Source: GCA-020344715 sp050115935 (GTDB taxonomy: Archaea; Thermoproteota; Bathyarchaeia; Bathyarchaeales; Bathyarchaeaceae). From it: 15,471 bases of DNA. Positions 8,000 through 13,976 of this stretch are shown one piece after another. A model generated the notes under the pieces. That model was not told where the DNA came from, ran no database searches, and was given only the letters and a program-made list of their open reading frames with translations. Made by a program: the position numbers and the translations under genes. Each line of letters starts with the position of its first letter. Position 1 is the stretch's first letter. Where the stretch lies: assembly GCA_050115935.1 (NCBI GenBank), contig JASFPO010000046.1, forward strand, positions 1 through 15,471, in the 5' to 3' direction.

Positions 8000-9268
8000 T
8001 CATAGTATCATTAACACAAGTCCTGCCACTAATGGTATGGTTAGGTTGTCGCTTATTGGAGTGGGAAGAGCCTCAATAAACATGCCTACAGCAGCGCCGA
8101 TTACTGCATTCAATGGATTTCCAAGAAAGAAGAAAGCCCCCAAAAAGGCGAATATAAACCCGAAAATCGTTCCTTCTATCATTTTGCCCTTGTTGAATGG
8201 AAACACGTTTCTTCCCAACTTTCTCCCAAACAGAGTAGCAGCTCCATCGCCGAGTGCAAATATCGCTATGGATGCATAGTTAATAGGCTCAGGAAACAAG
8301 AGAAGAGCTAACAGGATACCAGCGGCGAAGAAAATAGGAGCCGTAACAAATTCATGGATCTCAGGCTTCGTAGCGGCTCGACGAGTTATCGAAGATATAA
8401 CTGGAAAATTGACACCTTCAATTCTCACGAATTCCGATCCGATATATAGCATGGTTGCAACGAATATCAGAAAAGCTGTGGTAAAATACGGAAGCAGATA
8501 GAGGCAGACAAGTGGAATAAGCACCCCGCTTACATGTATAGACTCTCGTATGGCCATGTCTCTAGAGATGGATGAATGGAATGTGGTCGAGGTTTCTACG
8601 TTTAAGGGTGCCAAAATCTCGGATAGGTCACCTCTTATAACCACATCTGACTTGACGCTTAAGACAAAGTCGGGGTTATAGCCAATTCGCCGTGAACATA
8701 GTGAAAACATTGGCAAGTTGTTTCTGTCATCTGCAACAACAGCACAGTCTTCTGGAGTGAAACCGTTTGTGTCCAGAATTTCTCTTAGAACCACTGCTTT
8801 TCCTTCCGGCTTGATGACCGCTCCACTGATTTGGCCTGTTATGCGGTTGTCAGAAATCTCCAAGTTTAAGCCATATGCATAATCTGCTTTCAGTTTAGAG
8901 GCTAATGCTTCTACGATGGTTTGAGGCAAACCGGAGCTTATGAGTGCAGTTTTGCATCCAGCTTGGTTCAATCTTTTGAATACTTCTTCAACTCCATGTA
9001 TCAGGGGAATCCTCTGGTAAAGTTGAAACAAATTTTCCGATGTAAGCCCTTTGAGCATTCTGAAAATTCTTTTGAGTGCAGACTCGAGGGATGTTAACCC
9101 AATCTCGTAGAGAAAGCCTATCAGAAGAATCTTTACGAATCTCAAGAAGCTGAGTCTTCGTGCAGCTTCAAAAGCCAGATAGCGCCTCTTCGGTAGTAGC
9201 ACTCCTTCAACATCAAAGACGATGAGCCTCGGGAGTTTTTGTCGTTTCTCGGGATTCTTAGTTTTCAA
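8000..9268 (-). CDS. HAD phosphatase fused to a dolichol kinase-type (SEC59/DGK1/VTE5) membrane domain
   Basis: A 422-residue fusion. Residues about 13-220 are a HAD hydrolase of the phosphoserine phosphatase type: motif I FDVEGVL (18-24, nucleophile Asp19, with Glu21 where the second Asp is usual), motif II ISSG (110-113), the lysine region KPEGK (153-157) and motif IV VADDRNNLP (178-186). From about 240 to the end is a polytopic CTP-dependent lipid kinase-like domain: IHVSG (244-248), the signature ALGDGAATLFGRKLG (338-352), NKGKMIEGT (359-367) and SDNLTIPL (406-413), with roughly six or seven hydrophobic segments. Such kinases phosphorylate dolichol, polyprenol, phytol or diacylglycerol. 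The start is TTG at 9268, preceded by TGAGGA at good distance and by an in-frame stop. A role in making or recycling polyprenyl phosphate for glycosylation is a fair inference; the HAD substrate is unknown. Confidence 0.85.
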   Translation of the reverse strand: MKTKNPEKRQKLPRLIVFDVEGVLLPKRRYLAFEAARRLSFLRFVKILLIGFLYEIGLTSLESALKRIFRMLKGLTSENLFQLYQRIPLIHGVEEVFKRLNQAGCKTALISSGLPQTIVEALASKLKADYAYGLNLEISDNRITGQISGAVIKPEGKAVVLREILDTNGFTPEDCAVVADDRNNLPMFSLCSRRIGYNPDFVLSVKSDVVIRGDLSEILAPLNVETSTTFHSSISRDMAIRESIHVSGVLIPLVCLYLLPYFTTAFLIFVATMLYIGSEFVRIEGVNFPVISSITRRAATKPEIHEFVTAPIFFAAGILLALLLFPEPINYASIAIFALGDGAATLFGRKLGRNVFPFNKGKMIEGTIFGFIFAFLGAFFFLGNPLNAVIGAAVGMFIEALPTPISDNLTIPLVAGLVLMIL

Positions 9269-9327
9269 AATGTGTCCTCAAAACATAACAGTCTACATTA
9301 CTGACTCTTAAAACTCTCTGCGTTTGT

Positions 9328-9528
9328 TCAGAATTTCTGTTGGTATTTTCTAGAGGCGCTTCCGTACTGATTAGGCAATGGGAATTCATGGCTGCATTTT
9401 GGGCATTTTGTCATTCCACATTGGACAAGAGATGGGCAGCCTCCACAAGCGAAGGCTCTGCCTTATGATATGTCGAAGGTGAAGCTGCACGCTGGACAAC
9501 GCAGAATATGCTTTCCTTGAGTCGTCAA
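9328..9528 (-). pseudogene. Small multi-cysteine zinc-ribbon protein interrupted by in-frame TAA
   Basis: Reading minus from TTG at 9528 gives 21 codons beginning MTTQGKHILRCPACSFTFDIS, then TAA at 9465-9463, then 44 further codons in the same frame to TGA at 9330-9328. The second part carries ACGGCP, then a lone Cys, then TKCPKCSHEFPLP. Joined, it is a 65-66 residue protein with CPxC at 11-14, CGGC at 28-31, Cys37 and CPKC at 42-45, a pattern seen in small archaeal metal-binding proteins. The cysteine spacing continues correctly across the stop, so one substitution (for example Tyr TAT/TAC to TAA) would explain it; a sequencing error would too. AAGGAAT precedes the TTG closely. It sits 59 bases upstream of the HAD-kinase gene. 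Function is unknown; a metal sensor or chaperone is possible. Confidence 0.55.
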
Positions 9529-9597
9529 ATTCCTTATGCTGACCATTTAGGAACAGAATGGTGTATTTTGAAAACGTTACTCGCTAAGGGGCAGATT

Positions 9598-9611
9598 GGA
9601 TTTTTATGTCC
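9598..9611 (-). promoter_or_regulatory. TATA-like element upstream of the zinc-ribbon / HAD-kinase genes
   Basis: On the minus strand this reads GGACATAAAAATCC, an A/T core of archaeal TATA type in otherwise mixed sequence. It is about 75 bases upstream of the zinc-ribbon TTG, which would leave a leader of roughly 45-50 bases. It lies after the end of the dockerin gene and its T-run, so a new transcript could begin here. It is a weak match and is not supported by a visible purine-rich BRE. Confidence 0.3.
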
Positions 9612-9655
9612 GTTCTTATCAATTCAGAGACTCACCTGTCAACCGTAACCAGAGC

Positions 9656-9661
9656 AAAAAA
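9656..9661 (-). terminator. T-run after the dockerin gene
   Basis: A run of six T on the minus strand, about 32-37 bases beyond the TGA of the large secreted protein. Archaeal RNA polymerase commonly stops at T-rich tracts without a hairpin, and I see no convincing stem before it. Its position between two genes in the same direction supports separate transcription units, but the tract is short. Confidence 0.3.
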
Positions 9662-9692
9662 GTGAATCATATGAATGGATTGTCAACTTTTC

Positions 9693-12167
9693 TCAGCAAG
9701 ACTGCCCCCACTGGCTACCCACAATTCCGATATCACACATGTCAACTGCATTGTCACCATTAATATCTGCACTTGAATCATAACCCAAAGGACCGATGGG
9801 TGGACCAGGATGCCAATGAGCGCTTATATAGCCGATGTCAAATATGTCAACGATGCCGTCATCGTTTACGTCGCCGGGGATTCTCCAGTAGATCAATATT
9901 CTTGTCGGACTTGTATGCTTAACATTCAATTTCAGTAGCGTGTTCAGAGAGGCATAGTAACTCCATGTTAAGGTTCCGTCGGCAATGTAAATCTCTCTCG
10001 GTTCGCCGTTGCCACCACAGCAGACTTCAGTTCTGCTAGTTGTCAGAGTTCTGGAGACTGCGATGAAACAGAGTTTGTCGCCATCACAACTCGAGTCTGT
10101 GATCTTTGCATCAGATCGGATCATAAGCGAAATTAAAGGATCAAGAGTCCCGAGAGTTATCTTGACATGACTGTTAGTTGCAGGAAGTCTAACTGTGTGG
10201 TCATCAAAAAAATACCATGATGATTCATCAATTTCAACACTTTGGATTTCTAAGTTGCCTGTCGAATTGATTACGTACCATACCATGCCTTTTCCAATAG
10301 TATTCGCAGTTTCAACATTGTCTACGTTAAGGTCAAATTCGATGATTGAGCCACTCTGAGTAGGATTGTTCAGAGTCGCATTCTGTTTGGCAAAATACCC
10401 TATACCCTCTCTGAAGCTCACAAATCTGATGTCTGGAATGTCGTAAGTTATATTCCAGTAGGCAGTTTTGAACCGCCAAGGACCTACTTCACCTGTCCGC
10501 CAACATTCGTAGTGATCAACATACACAAAGACGTCGTTAATGCTCCCAACGTAGGCCTGAAAAGTAGTGTCTTCAGATCCAGCCTGCCATTCAAACCTTA
10601 TCGCTTTCTTGCTGTGTTCTGTGAAGTTTTCAATCCCTCTGCCCCCCAGGTTTTCGCTGGGATGCACTATTATACCCTCAGGCTGTTTAACATGAGTTAT
10701 AGTCCAAGTTGTGTCCCAACCTCCAATATCATCAAAGTTTCTGTCCAGAGGCGTAATTGTGTAGTAGCCCAGATCCTGTAGAGCCTTAGGTTGGTTGGGT
10801 GACCAATCACCCCTTGGATTATATTGTAGAGCGGGATACTCAAAGCCCCATGAGGTCATGTTGCCTTGTACGAGGTTCAAGTAATACTTGTGCTCATCTA
10901 CGGTCCAATTGTGAAAGTGTCCTGAGTTCCAATGATCATAATGGTTTGCAAATTCCCATAGGTTAGTCTCCTGCATCTGTAGCATGAAGGCTCGAGTGTT
11001 CTGCCATTTTGTGTGATCCCAGAGCATCAGTGTGCTTCCATACATTCCTGCAATTGAACAACAATGGACGCCGAGGTCCACAAGGGTTTGATTCAAATAG
11101 GTTAGGCAATCAACTGATCGTTCGTCAAAGTTGTCCCGAGTCCATCCTGGGGGGTTCTGCAAAACAGCCGTATCTCCGCAGTCATCCAGCCTGAAATGGG
11201 CAAGAGGTTGAGGACGGATTATGGTGTCAAAGTCCACATTCCAAGAATGGGCAAGAATTTTGGCTATAATCTCTGAGGTTGTGCTAATCCCCTCATCCCT
11301 TTGAGTGTAGTTATTTCCCGCTCCCCACCAATAATATTCGAACTCAACTCCTTGTCCAACTTGTGCACCATAAACCCACTGAACATTAATGAAGACTCCG
11401 ATAGCTCCTGTTGTGTTCTCATAATAAGTGATGCCGATCTCATCTATATGATCCCATGTAAACTTGTAGAGCCAAGAGGCGTTAACAATTGTGCCTCTGT
11501 AATGGCAAAAACATTCGCTTTTCGGGCAATTGTAGGTCAAGGATAGAGGCATATTACTAATGAGCGTTCCGTTGTAGGTGAGGGTTCCGTTTCGGGTGTA
11601 AAGCTTTTCAGCATCATGAGGAACCACGCTTGTGAAGTCAATTCCAAGTCTTTTCTCAATTCTTTGCATTGGTGGACTATTCCATCCCCATAATCGTCCG
11701 CTCAATTCATTTCTCATCATGGAACCTCCAATGGCAATAAGTACGCCTTCATAATCTGTCGTGAAGTGCTTAACCTCAACATCACTCATTCTGTTAGGAT
11801 GAAACGCTGTGGTAAAGGCTGACTGCAAGATTACTGCATCAAAGCTGCTCAGATCATAGGTTGTAAGGTTGGGATTGGCTGTGCCCAAATTGTCATAAGT
11901 TACGTCAAAGCCGTATCGTGTAAGTTGCAGAAGATCATGTCTGAAGCCTGAGTGTGTTCCAGATGTCGTGTCAAGGAGCAGGATCTTGTAGTTATGTGTT
12001 GCGAAAGGTGTTGAAGGGCTAGTTCGTGTCCGCATGCGGCTAACCTCAAATACTGAATCAGGAGATTCCCAAATTGACCACGGAAAGTCTCCAGTCACGC
12101 CGGAAGCAAGTGATAGCAACATGCAAAGGCAATTCAAACTCAAAGGCGCTACTTTTCTATATTTCAT
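9693..12167 (-). CDS. Secreted dockerin protein with amidotransferase-like and polysaccharide deacetylase-like domains
   Basis: An 824-residue exported protein. Residues 1-26 look like a signal peptide (basic MKYRK, hydrophobic core, cleavage near VTG). Residues about 59-310 resemble a ThuA / class I amidotransferase-like fold (YKILLLDTTSG, SSFDAVILQSAF, GVLIAIGGSM). Residues about 315-520 resemble a NodB-type deacetylase / DUF2334 barrel: FRLDDCGD (325-332) and a histidine group at 409, 412, 417 and 419. Then come beta-rich regions and a C-terminal type I dockerin with two calcium loops, DVNDDGIVDIFD (766-777) and DINGDNAVDMCD (801-812). About 13 NxS/T sequons argue for heavy N-glycosylation. 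GGAAG precedes the ATG. A cell-surface carbohydrate-acting enzyme or scaffold component is likely; signal and dockerin calls are firm, the middle domain calls are moderate. Confidence 0.82.
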   Translation of the reverse strand: MKYRKVAPLSLNCLCMLLSLASGVTGDFPWSIWESPDSVFEVSRMRTRTSPSTPFATHNYKILLLDTTSGTHSGFRHDLLQLTRYGFDVTYDNLGTANPNLTTYDLSSFDAVILQSAFTTAFHPNRMSDVEVKHFTTDYEGVLIAIGGSMMRNELSGRLWGWNSPPMQRIEKRLGIDFTSVVPHDAEKLYTRNGTLTYNGTLISNMPLSLTYNCPKSECFCHYRGTIVNASWLYKFTWDHIDEIGITYYENTTGAIGVFINVQWVYGAQVGQGVEFEYYWWGAGNNYTQRDEGISTTSEIIAKILAHSWNVDFDTIIRPQPLAHFRLDDCGDTAVLQNPPGWTRDNFDERSVDCLTYLNQTLVDLGVHCCSIAGMYGSTLMLWDHTKWQNTRAFMLQMQETNLWEFANHYDHWNSGHFHNWTVDEHKYYLNLVQGNMTSWGFEYPALQYNPRGDWSPNQPKALQDLGYYTITPLDRNFDDIGGWDTTWTITHVKQPEGIIVHPSENLGGRGIENFTEHSKKAIRFEWQAGSEDTTFQAYVGSINDVFVYVDHYECWRTGEVGPWRFKTAYWNITYDIPDIRFVSFREGIGYFAKQNATLNNPTQSGSIIEFDLNVDNVETANTIGKGMVWYVINSTGNLEIQSVEIDESSWYFFDDHTVRLPATNSHVKITLGTLDPLISLMIRSDAKITDSSCDGDKLCFIAVSRTLTTSRTEVCCGGNGEPREIYIADGTLTWSYYASLNTLLKLNVKHTSPTRILIYWRIPGDVNDDGIVDIFDIGYISAHWHPGPPIGPLGYDSSADINGDNAVDMCDIGIVGSQWGQSC

Positions 12168-12208
12168 GTCTTCTTCCTTTATTGTTTCTGCATTTCCTCC
12201 TTGTTTTT

Positions 12209-12217
12209 CATATAAAC
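12209..12217 (-). promoter_or_regulatory. TATA-like element of the dockerin protein gene
   Basis: On the minus strand this reads GTTTATATG. It lies about 45 bases upstream of the ATG at 12167, giving a leader of about 20 bases that contains the GGAAG site before the start codon. A second A/T-rich candidate lies at 12242-12254. A perfect Shine-Dalgarno-like AAGGAGG also occurs nearby (minus strand, about 12197-12203), but it is too far from the ATG and is followed only by a four-codon frame. Confidence 0.4.
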
Positions 12218-12308
12218 ACGAACAAGAGAGGGCTTTGTGTGTATTAAAATAAGCAAGACGTGTGATTTATAACTTTTGAAAGAATCTTCTATTTGTATGA
12301 AAAGGTAT

Positions 12309-12404
12309 ATGACACATGAGATAAATGAAATACATGATTGGTTTCAAGATTTAGGTATATGCATTTTTTACAAGGAAGAACCATTGCAAAGTTTTATCGG
12401 TTAG
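12309..12404 (+). CDS. Possible 31-residue small protein (weak)
   Basis: A plus-strand frame starts at ATG 12309 and ends at TAG 12402-12404. The product begins MTHEINEIHDWFQDLG and has a plausible amphipathic helix followed by a hydrophobic patch. AAAGG lies just before the ATG, closer than ideal, and a TTTATAA element at about 12266-12272 is correctly placed for a short-leader archaeal promoter. Beyond the TAG the frame stays open for another 20 codons. It may be a real small protein, the decayed start of a longer gene, or chance in A/T-rich sequence. It is the only candidate gene on the plus strand away from the window edge. Confidence 0.2.
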   Translation: MTHEINEIHDWFQDLGICIFYKEEPLQSFIG

Positions 12405-12599
12405 CCTGATATAGCTTCAGCCTGCCAAGTTGATGGTAAGGATTGCGAATTGTCGCCTAACCAATAACGTTTGGCTGTGCGAAACTTCTCTTGCCAATTG
12501 AAAGGTAAACTTCACTGCGGTCTAACAGTCTTTCTTAAACACATCAAAAATCGGTAAATCACGAGTATCGATTCTCAAGATCTTCTTGCTTGTTAGTTG

Positions 12600-12830
12600 T
12601 TAAACTGCTTCAACCTTGACTACTTCGGGTATCTTTTTCTTAAGGAACCTTTCGACTCCCCATTGAATGGTCATGGATGACATTGGGCAGCCAGCACAGG
12701 CTCCCTTCAACTTAACCTTCACGACACCTTTGTCTACTCCCAAGAATTCTATATCTCCGCCGTCAGCCTGTAGATTCGGTCTCAACTCTTGGATAGCTTC
12801 TTGCACTTTATCTTCAATTGTTCCTTTCAC
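12600..12830 (-). CDS. Stand-alone Nfu (NifU C-terminal) iron-sulfur cluster carrier
   Basis: A 76-residue protein consisting of only the Nfu domain, which binds a [4Fe-4S] cluster at a dimer interface and passes it to target proteins. The diagnostic features are RPNLQADGGDIEFLGVD (17-33) and GACAGCPMSSMT (43-54) with the paired cysteines Cys45 and Cys48. The length is right for the minimal stand-alone form. The start is GTG at 12830, preceded by GGTGA at a normal distance. A TATA-like ATATTTAT lies at 12865-12872, implying a short leader, so this gene probably has its own promoter. The nearby XPD-type helicase needs an iron-sulfur cluster, but a direct client link is only suggestive. Confidence 0.92.
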   Translation of the reverse strand: MKGTIEDKVQEAIQELRPNLQADGGDIEFLGVDKGVVKVKLKGACAGCPMSSMTIQWGVERFLKKKIPEVVKVEAV

Positions 12831-12864
12831 TGGTTTTCACCGTATACAACTTGTCACTGCCACC

Positions 12865-12872
12865 ATAAATAT
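12865..12872 (-). promoter_or_regulatory. TATA-like promoter element of the Nfu gene
   Basis: Minus-strand ATATTTAT, about 38 bases upstream of the GTG at 12830. The expected start of transcription would fall roughly ten bases before the start codon, just including the GGTGA ribosome site. Confidence 0.45.
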
Positions 12873-12958
12873 CTTACATTCCGAAATTTACGCTCGCATC
12901 TCAGCTTTGGGCCTAAGCGAACTTCTTTTGCCCTGAGATTGGCATGTTTGAGAGTACT

Positions 12959-13165
12959 TCACTTTTGGGCGCGCGCGTATGCATAGGCAGTCGGGATTTC
13001 TTCTTTGATTCCCTCAATCTCCTTCCGAAGACTCATCAATTCGAAAAGAAGAAAGACATTGCCATACTTTATGAACTGCGTTACTTTCTGGTCAACGGTC
13101 TCCTCACTGATTCTATCTCCAACTTTTTTGAGCAATTCTTCCAAAAGGATCTCTTTTTGATTCAT
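12959..13165 (-). CDS. Small hypothetical protein, charged and helical
   Basis: A 68-residue protein I do not recognise. It opens MNQKEILLEELLKKVG and is rich in Glu and Lys, with two likely helices (about 3-20 and 24-55, the second containing the hydrophobic patch FLLFELM) and a tail of alternating Ala and Tyr (AYAYARAQ). No cysteines, signal peptide or membrane segment are present. The ATG at 13165 is the only good start. A plus-strand frame of 90 codons overlaps it. I prefer the minus reading because its composition is protein-like, its direction matches all neighbours, and the plus frame is rich in Phe and Leu in the manner of an antisense shadow. Separate promoters are possible, since it sits 117 bases from the acetyltransferase and 128 from the Nfu gene. 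Confidence 0.55.
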   Translation of the reverse strand: MNQKEILLEELLKKVGDRISEETVDQKVTQFIKYGNVFLLFELMSLRKEIEGIKEEIPTAYAYARAQK

Positions 13166-13282
13166 ATCGATCGCAACTACATAAATCCCGAGAATGATAA
13201 GGATTATGAACGGTGAATTACTATCACGAATCTTCAGAAATAATTCTTCTCAAGACTCCTAATTATTAGAACTCATATGGAT

Positions 13283-13828
13283 CTAGAGCTCTAGGGTCAT
13301 TCTCAAAAGGTCAATGTACTTACCTTTTCTGAAGACCCCTTTTGGGAGTCTACCGGCATCTTTGAATCCCATTTTTGTGTAGAGGGTTTTTGCAGCTGAG
13401 TTGGAGCCAAATACTTCTAACACAAGCACCTTAATTCCAACCTTCTTTGACTCTTCTATGAGGGTTTTCATAAGCTTCTTGCCTATGCCTATTCTTCGAT
13501 AATCTTTTCTGACAGCGATTCCAAGGTCCCCAACGTGACTCATAGAGCCACTTCTTCTTCCAACTTCAGAGTTAGCCACAGCTTTCCCATCAACCTCTGC
13601 AACAATCCCTATTACTTCTCCCTTTTCTATAGAAGCAAGGCGCTTGCCTAACCAATCGGTTTCTTCTTCTCTTGTAACTGGCGTTTCTAGCATAATATCA
13701 GCGCCTTCCTCAATTAAAGAATTAATGAAGTCAAGTAGATCGTCGAGGTCATCCCATCGAGGCTTCCTCAAAATAACTGGCTTGCCATTCTTAGCCACAA
13801 ACTCCTTCAGAATCCTCCGTTTCAACAA
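13283..13828 (-). CDS. GNAT family N-acetyltransferase
   Basis: A 181-residue GNAT enzyme transferring an acetyl group from acetyl-CoA to an amine. The acetyl-CoA pyrophosphate loop is RRIGIGKKL (111-119) following the strand DLGIAVRKDY (101-110). The C-terminal part has the usual N-x6-Y-x2-MGF pattern (Asn143 to Phe155). The N-terminal 20 residues precede the first family strand (VILRKPRWDDLDDLLDFI). The start is TTG at 13828, the first possible codon after an in-frame stop, with GAGGAG eight bases upstream; a second TTG follows at once. A TATA-like GATTTATTG lies near 13880-13889. The substrate could be a protein N-terminus, an amino acid or a small amine; the family is too broad to say, and genomic context gives no clue. 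Confidence 0.88.
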   Translation of the reverse strand: MLKRRILKEFVAKNGKPVILRKPRWDDLDDLLDFINSLIEEGADIMLETPVTREEETDWLGKRLASIEKGEVIGIVAEVDGKAVANSEVGRRSGSMSHVGDLGIAVRKDYRRIGIGKKLMKTLIEESKKVGIKVLVLEVFGSNSAAKTLYTKMGFKDAGRLPKGVFRKGKYIDLLRMTLEL

Positions 13829-13879
13829 ACATTCAACTCCTCAAGCACAGAGCGTTAGCAATAACTGGCAGAGTGCCAC

Positions 13880-13889
13880 AATAAATCTT
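13880..13889 (-). promoter_or_regulatory. TATA-like element of the acetyltransferase gene
   Basis: On the minus strand this is A/T-rich (AAGATTTATTG in context). It lies some 55 bases upstream of the TTG at 13828 and 90 bases after the helicase stop. A start about 25 bases downstream would include the GAGGAG ribosome site in the leader. Confidence 0.35.
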
Positions 13890-13976
13890 TCCTCAATACC
13901 ACAAGCCACGTAGCATCCACATTTGAGGCGTACGTTTGAATAAGAACTATTTGATTCGCAAGAGATTACTTTCAAT

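Larger units (their letters stand above)
12168..12599. other. Gene-poor intergenic region
   Basis: About 430 bases between the dockerin gene and the Nfu gene. It holds the dockerin promoter elements at its left end, an A/T-rich middle (12261-12360) with TATA-like sites readable on both strands, and one weak plus-strand reading frame listed separately. I see no tRNA, no clear riboswitch, no long inverted repeat and no recognisable gene remnant. The right-hand part (12440-12599) would be the 3' flank of the Nfu gene and contains only short T-tracts on the minus strand. Confidence 0.5.

Noticed and set aside
7841..8006. The 12-base repeat ATGACCAATCAG at the start of the membrane protein gene and at the stop of the HAD-kinase gene
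   Set aside because: Several 12-base repeats are expected by chance in a window this size. The second copy leads only into an 18-codon frame unrelated to the membrane protein.
12186..12204. A strong Shine-Dalgarno-like AAGGAGG followed by ATG in the dockerin gene leader
   Set aside because: The frame it would start is only four codons long (ATG CAG AAA CAA TAA). I see no conserved leader-peptide logic, so it is noted only.
12944..13216. A 90-codon plus-strand open frame opposite the 68-residue gene
   Set aside because: It is Phe- and Leu-rich, as expected for the complement of a Glu/Lys-rich coding sequence, has no ribosome site, and runs against all neighbours. I kept the minus-strand reading.
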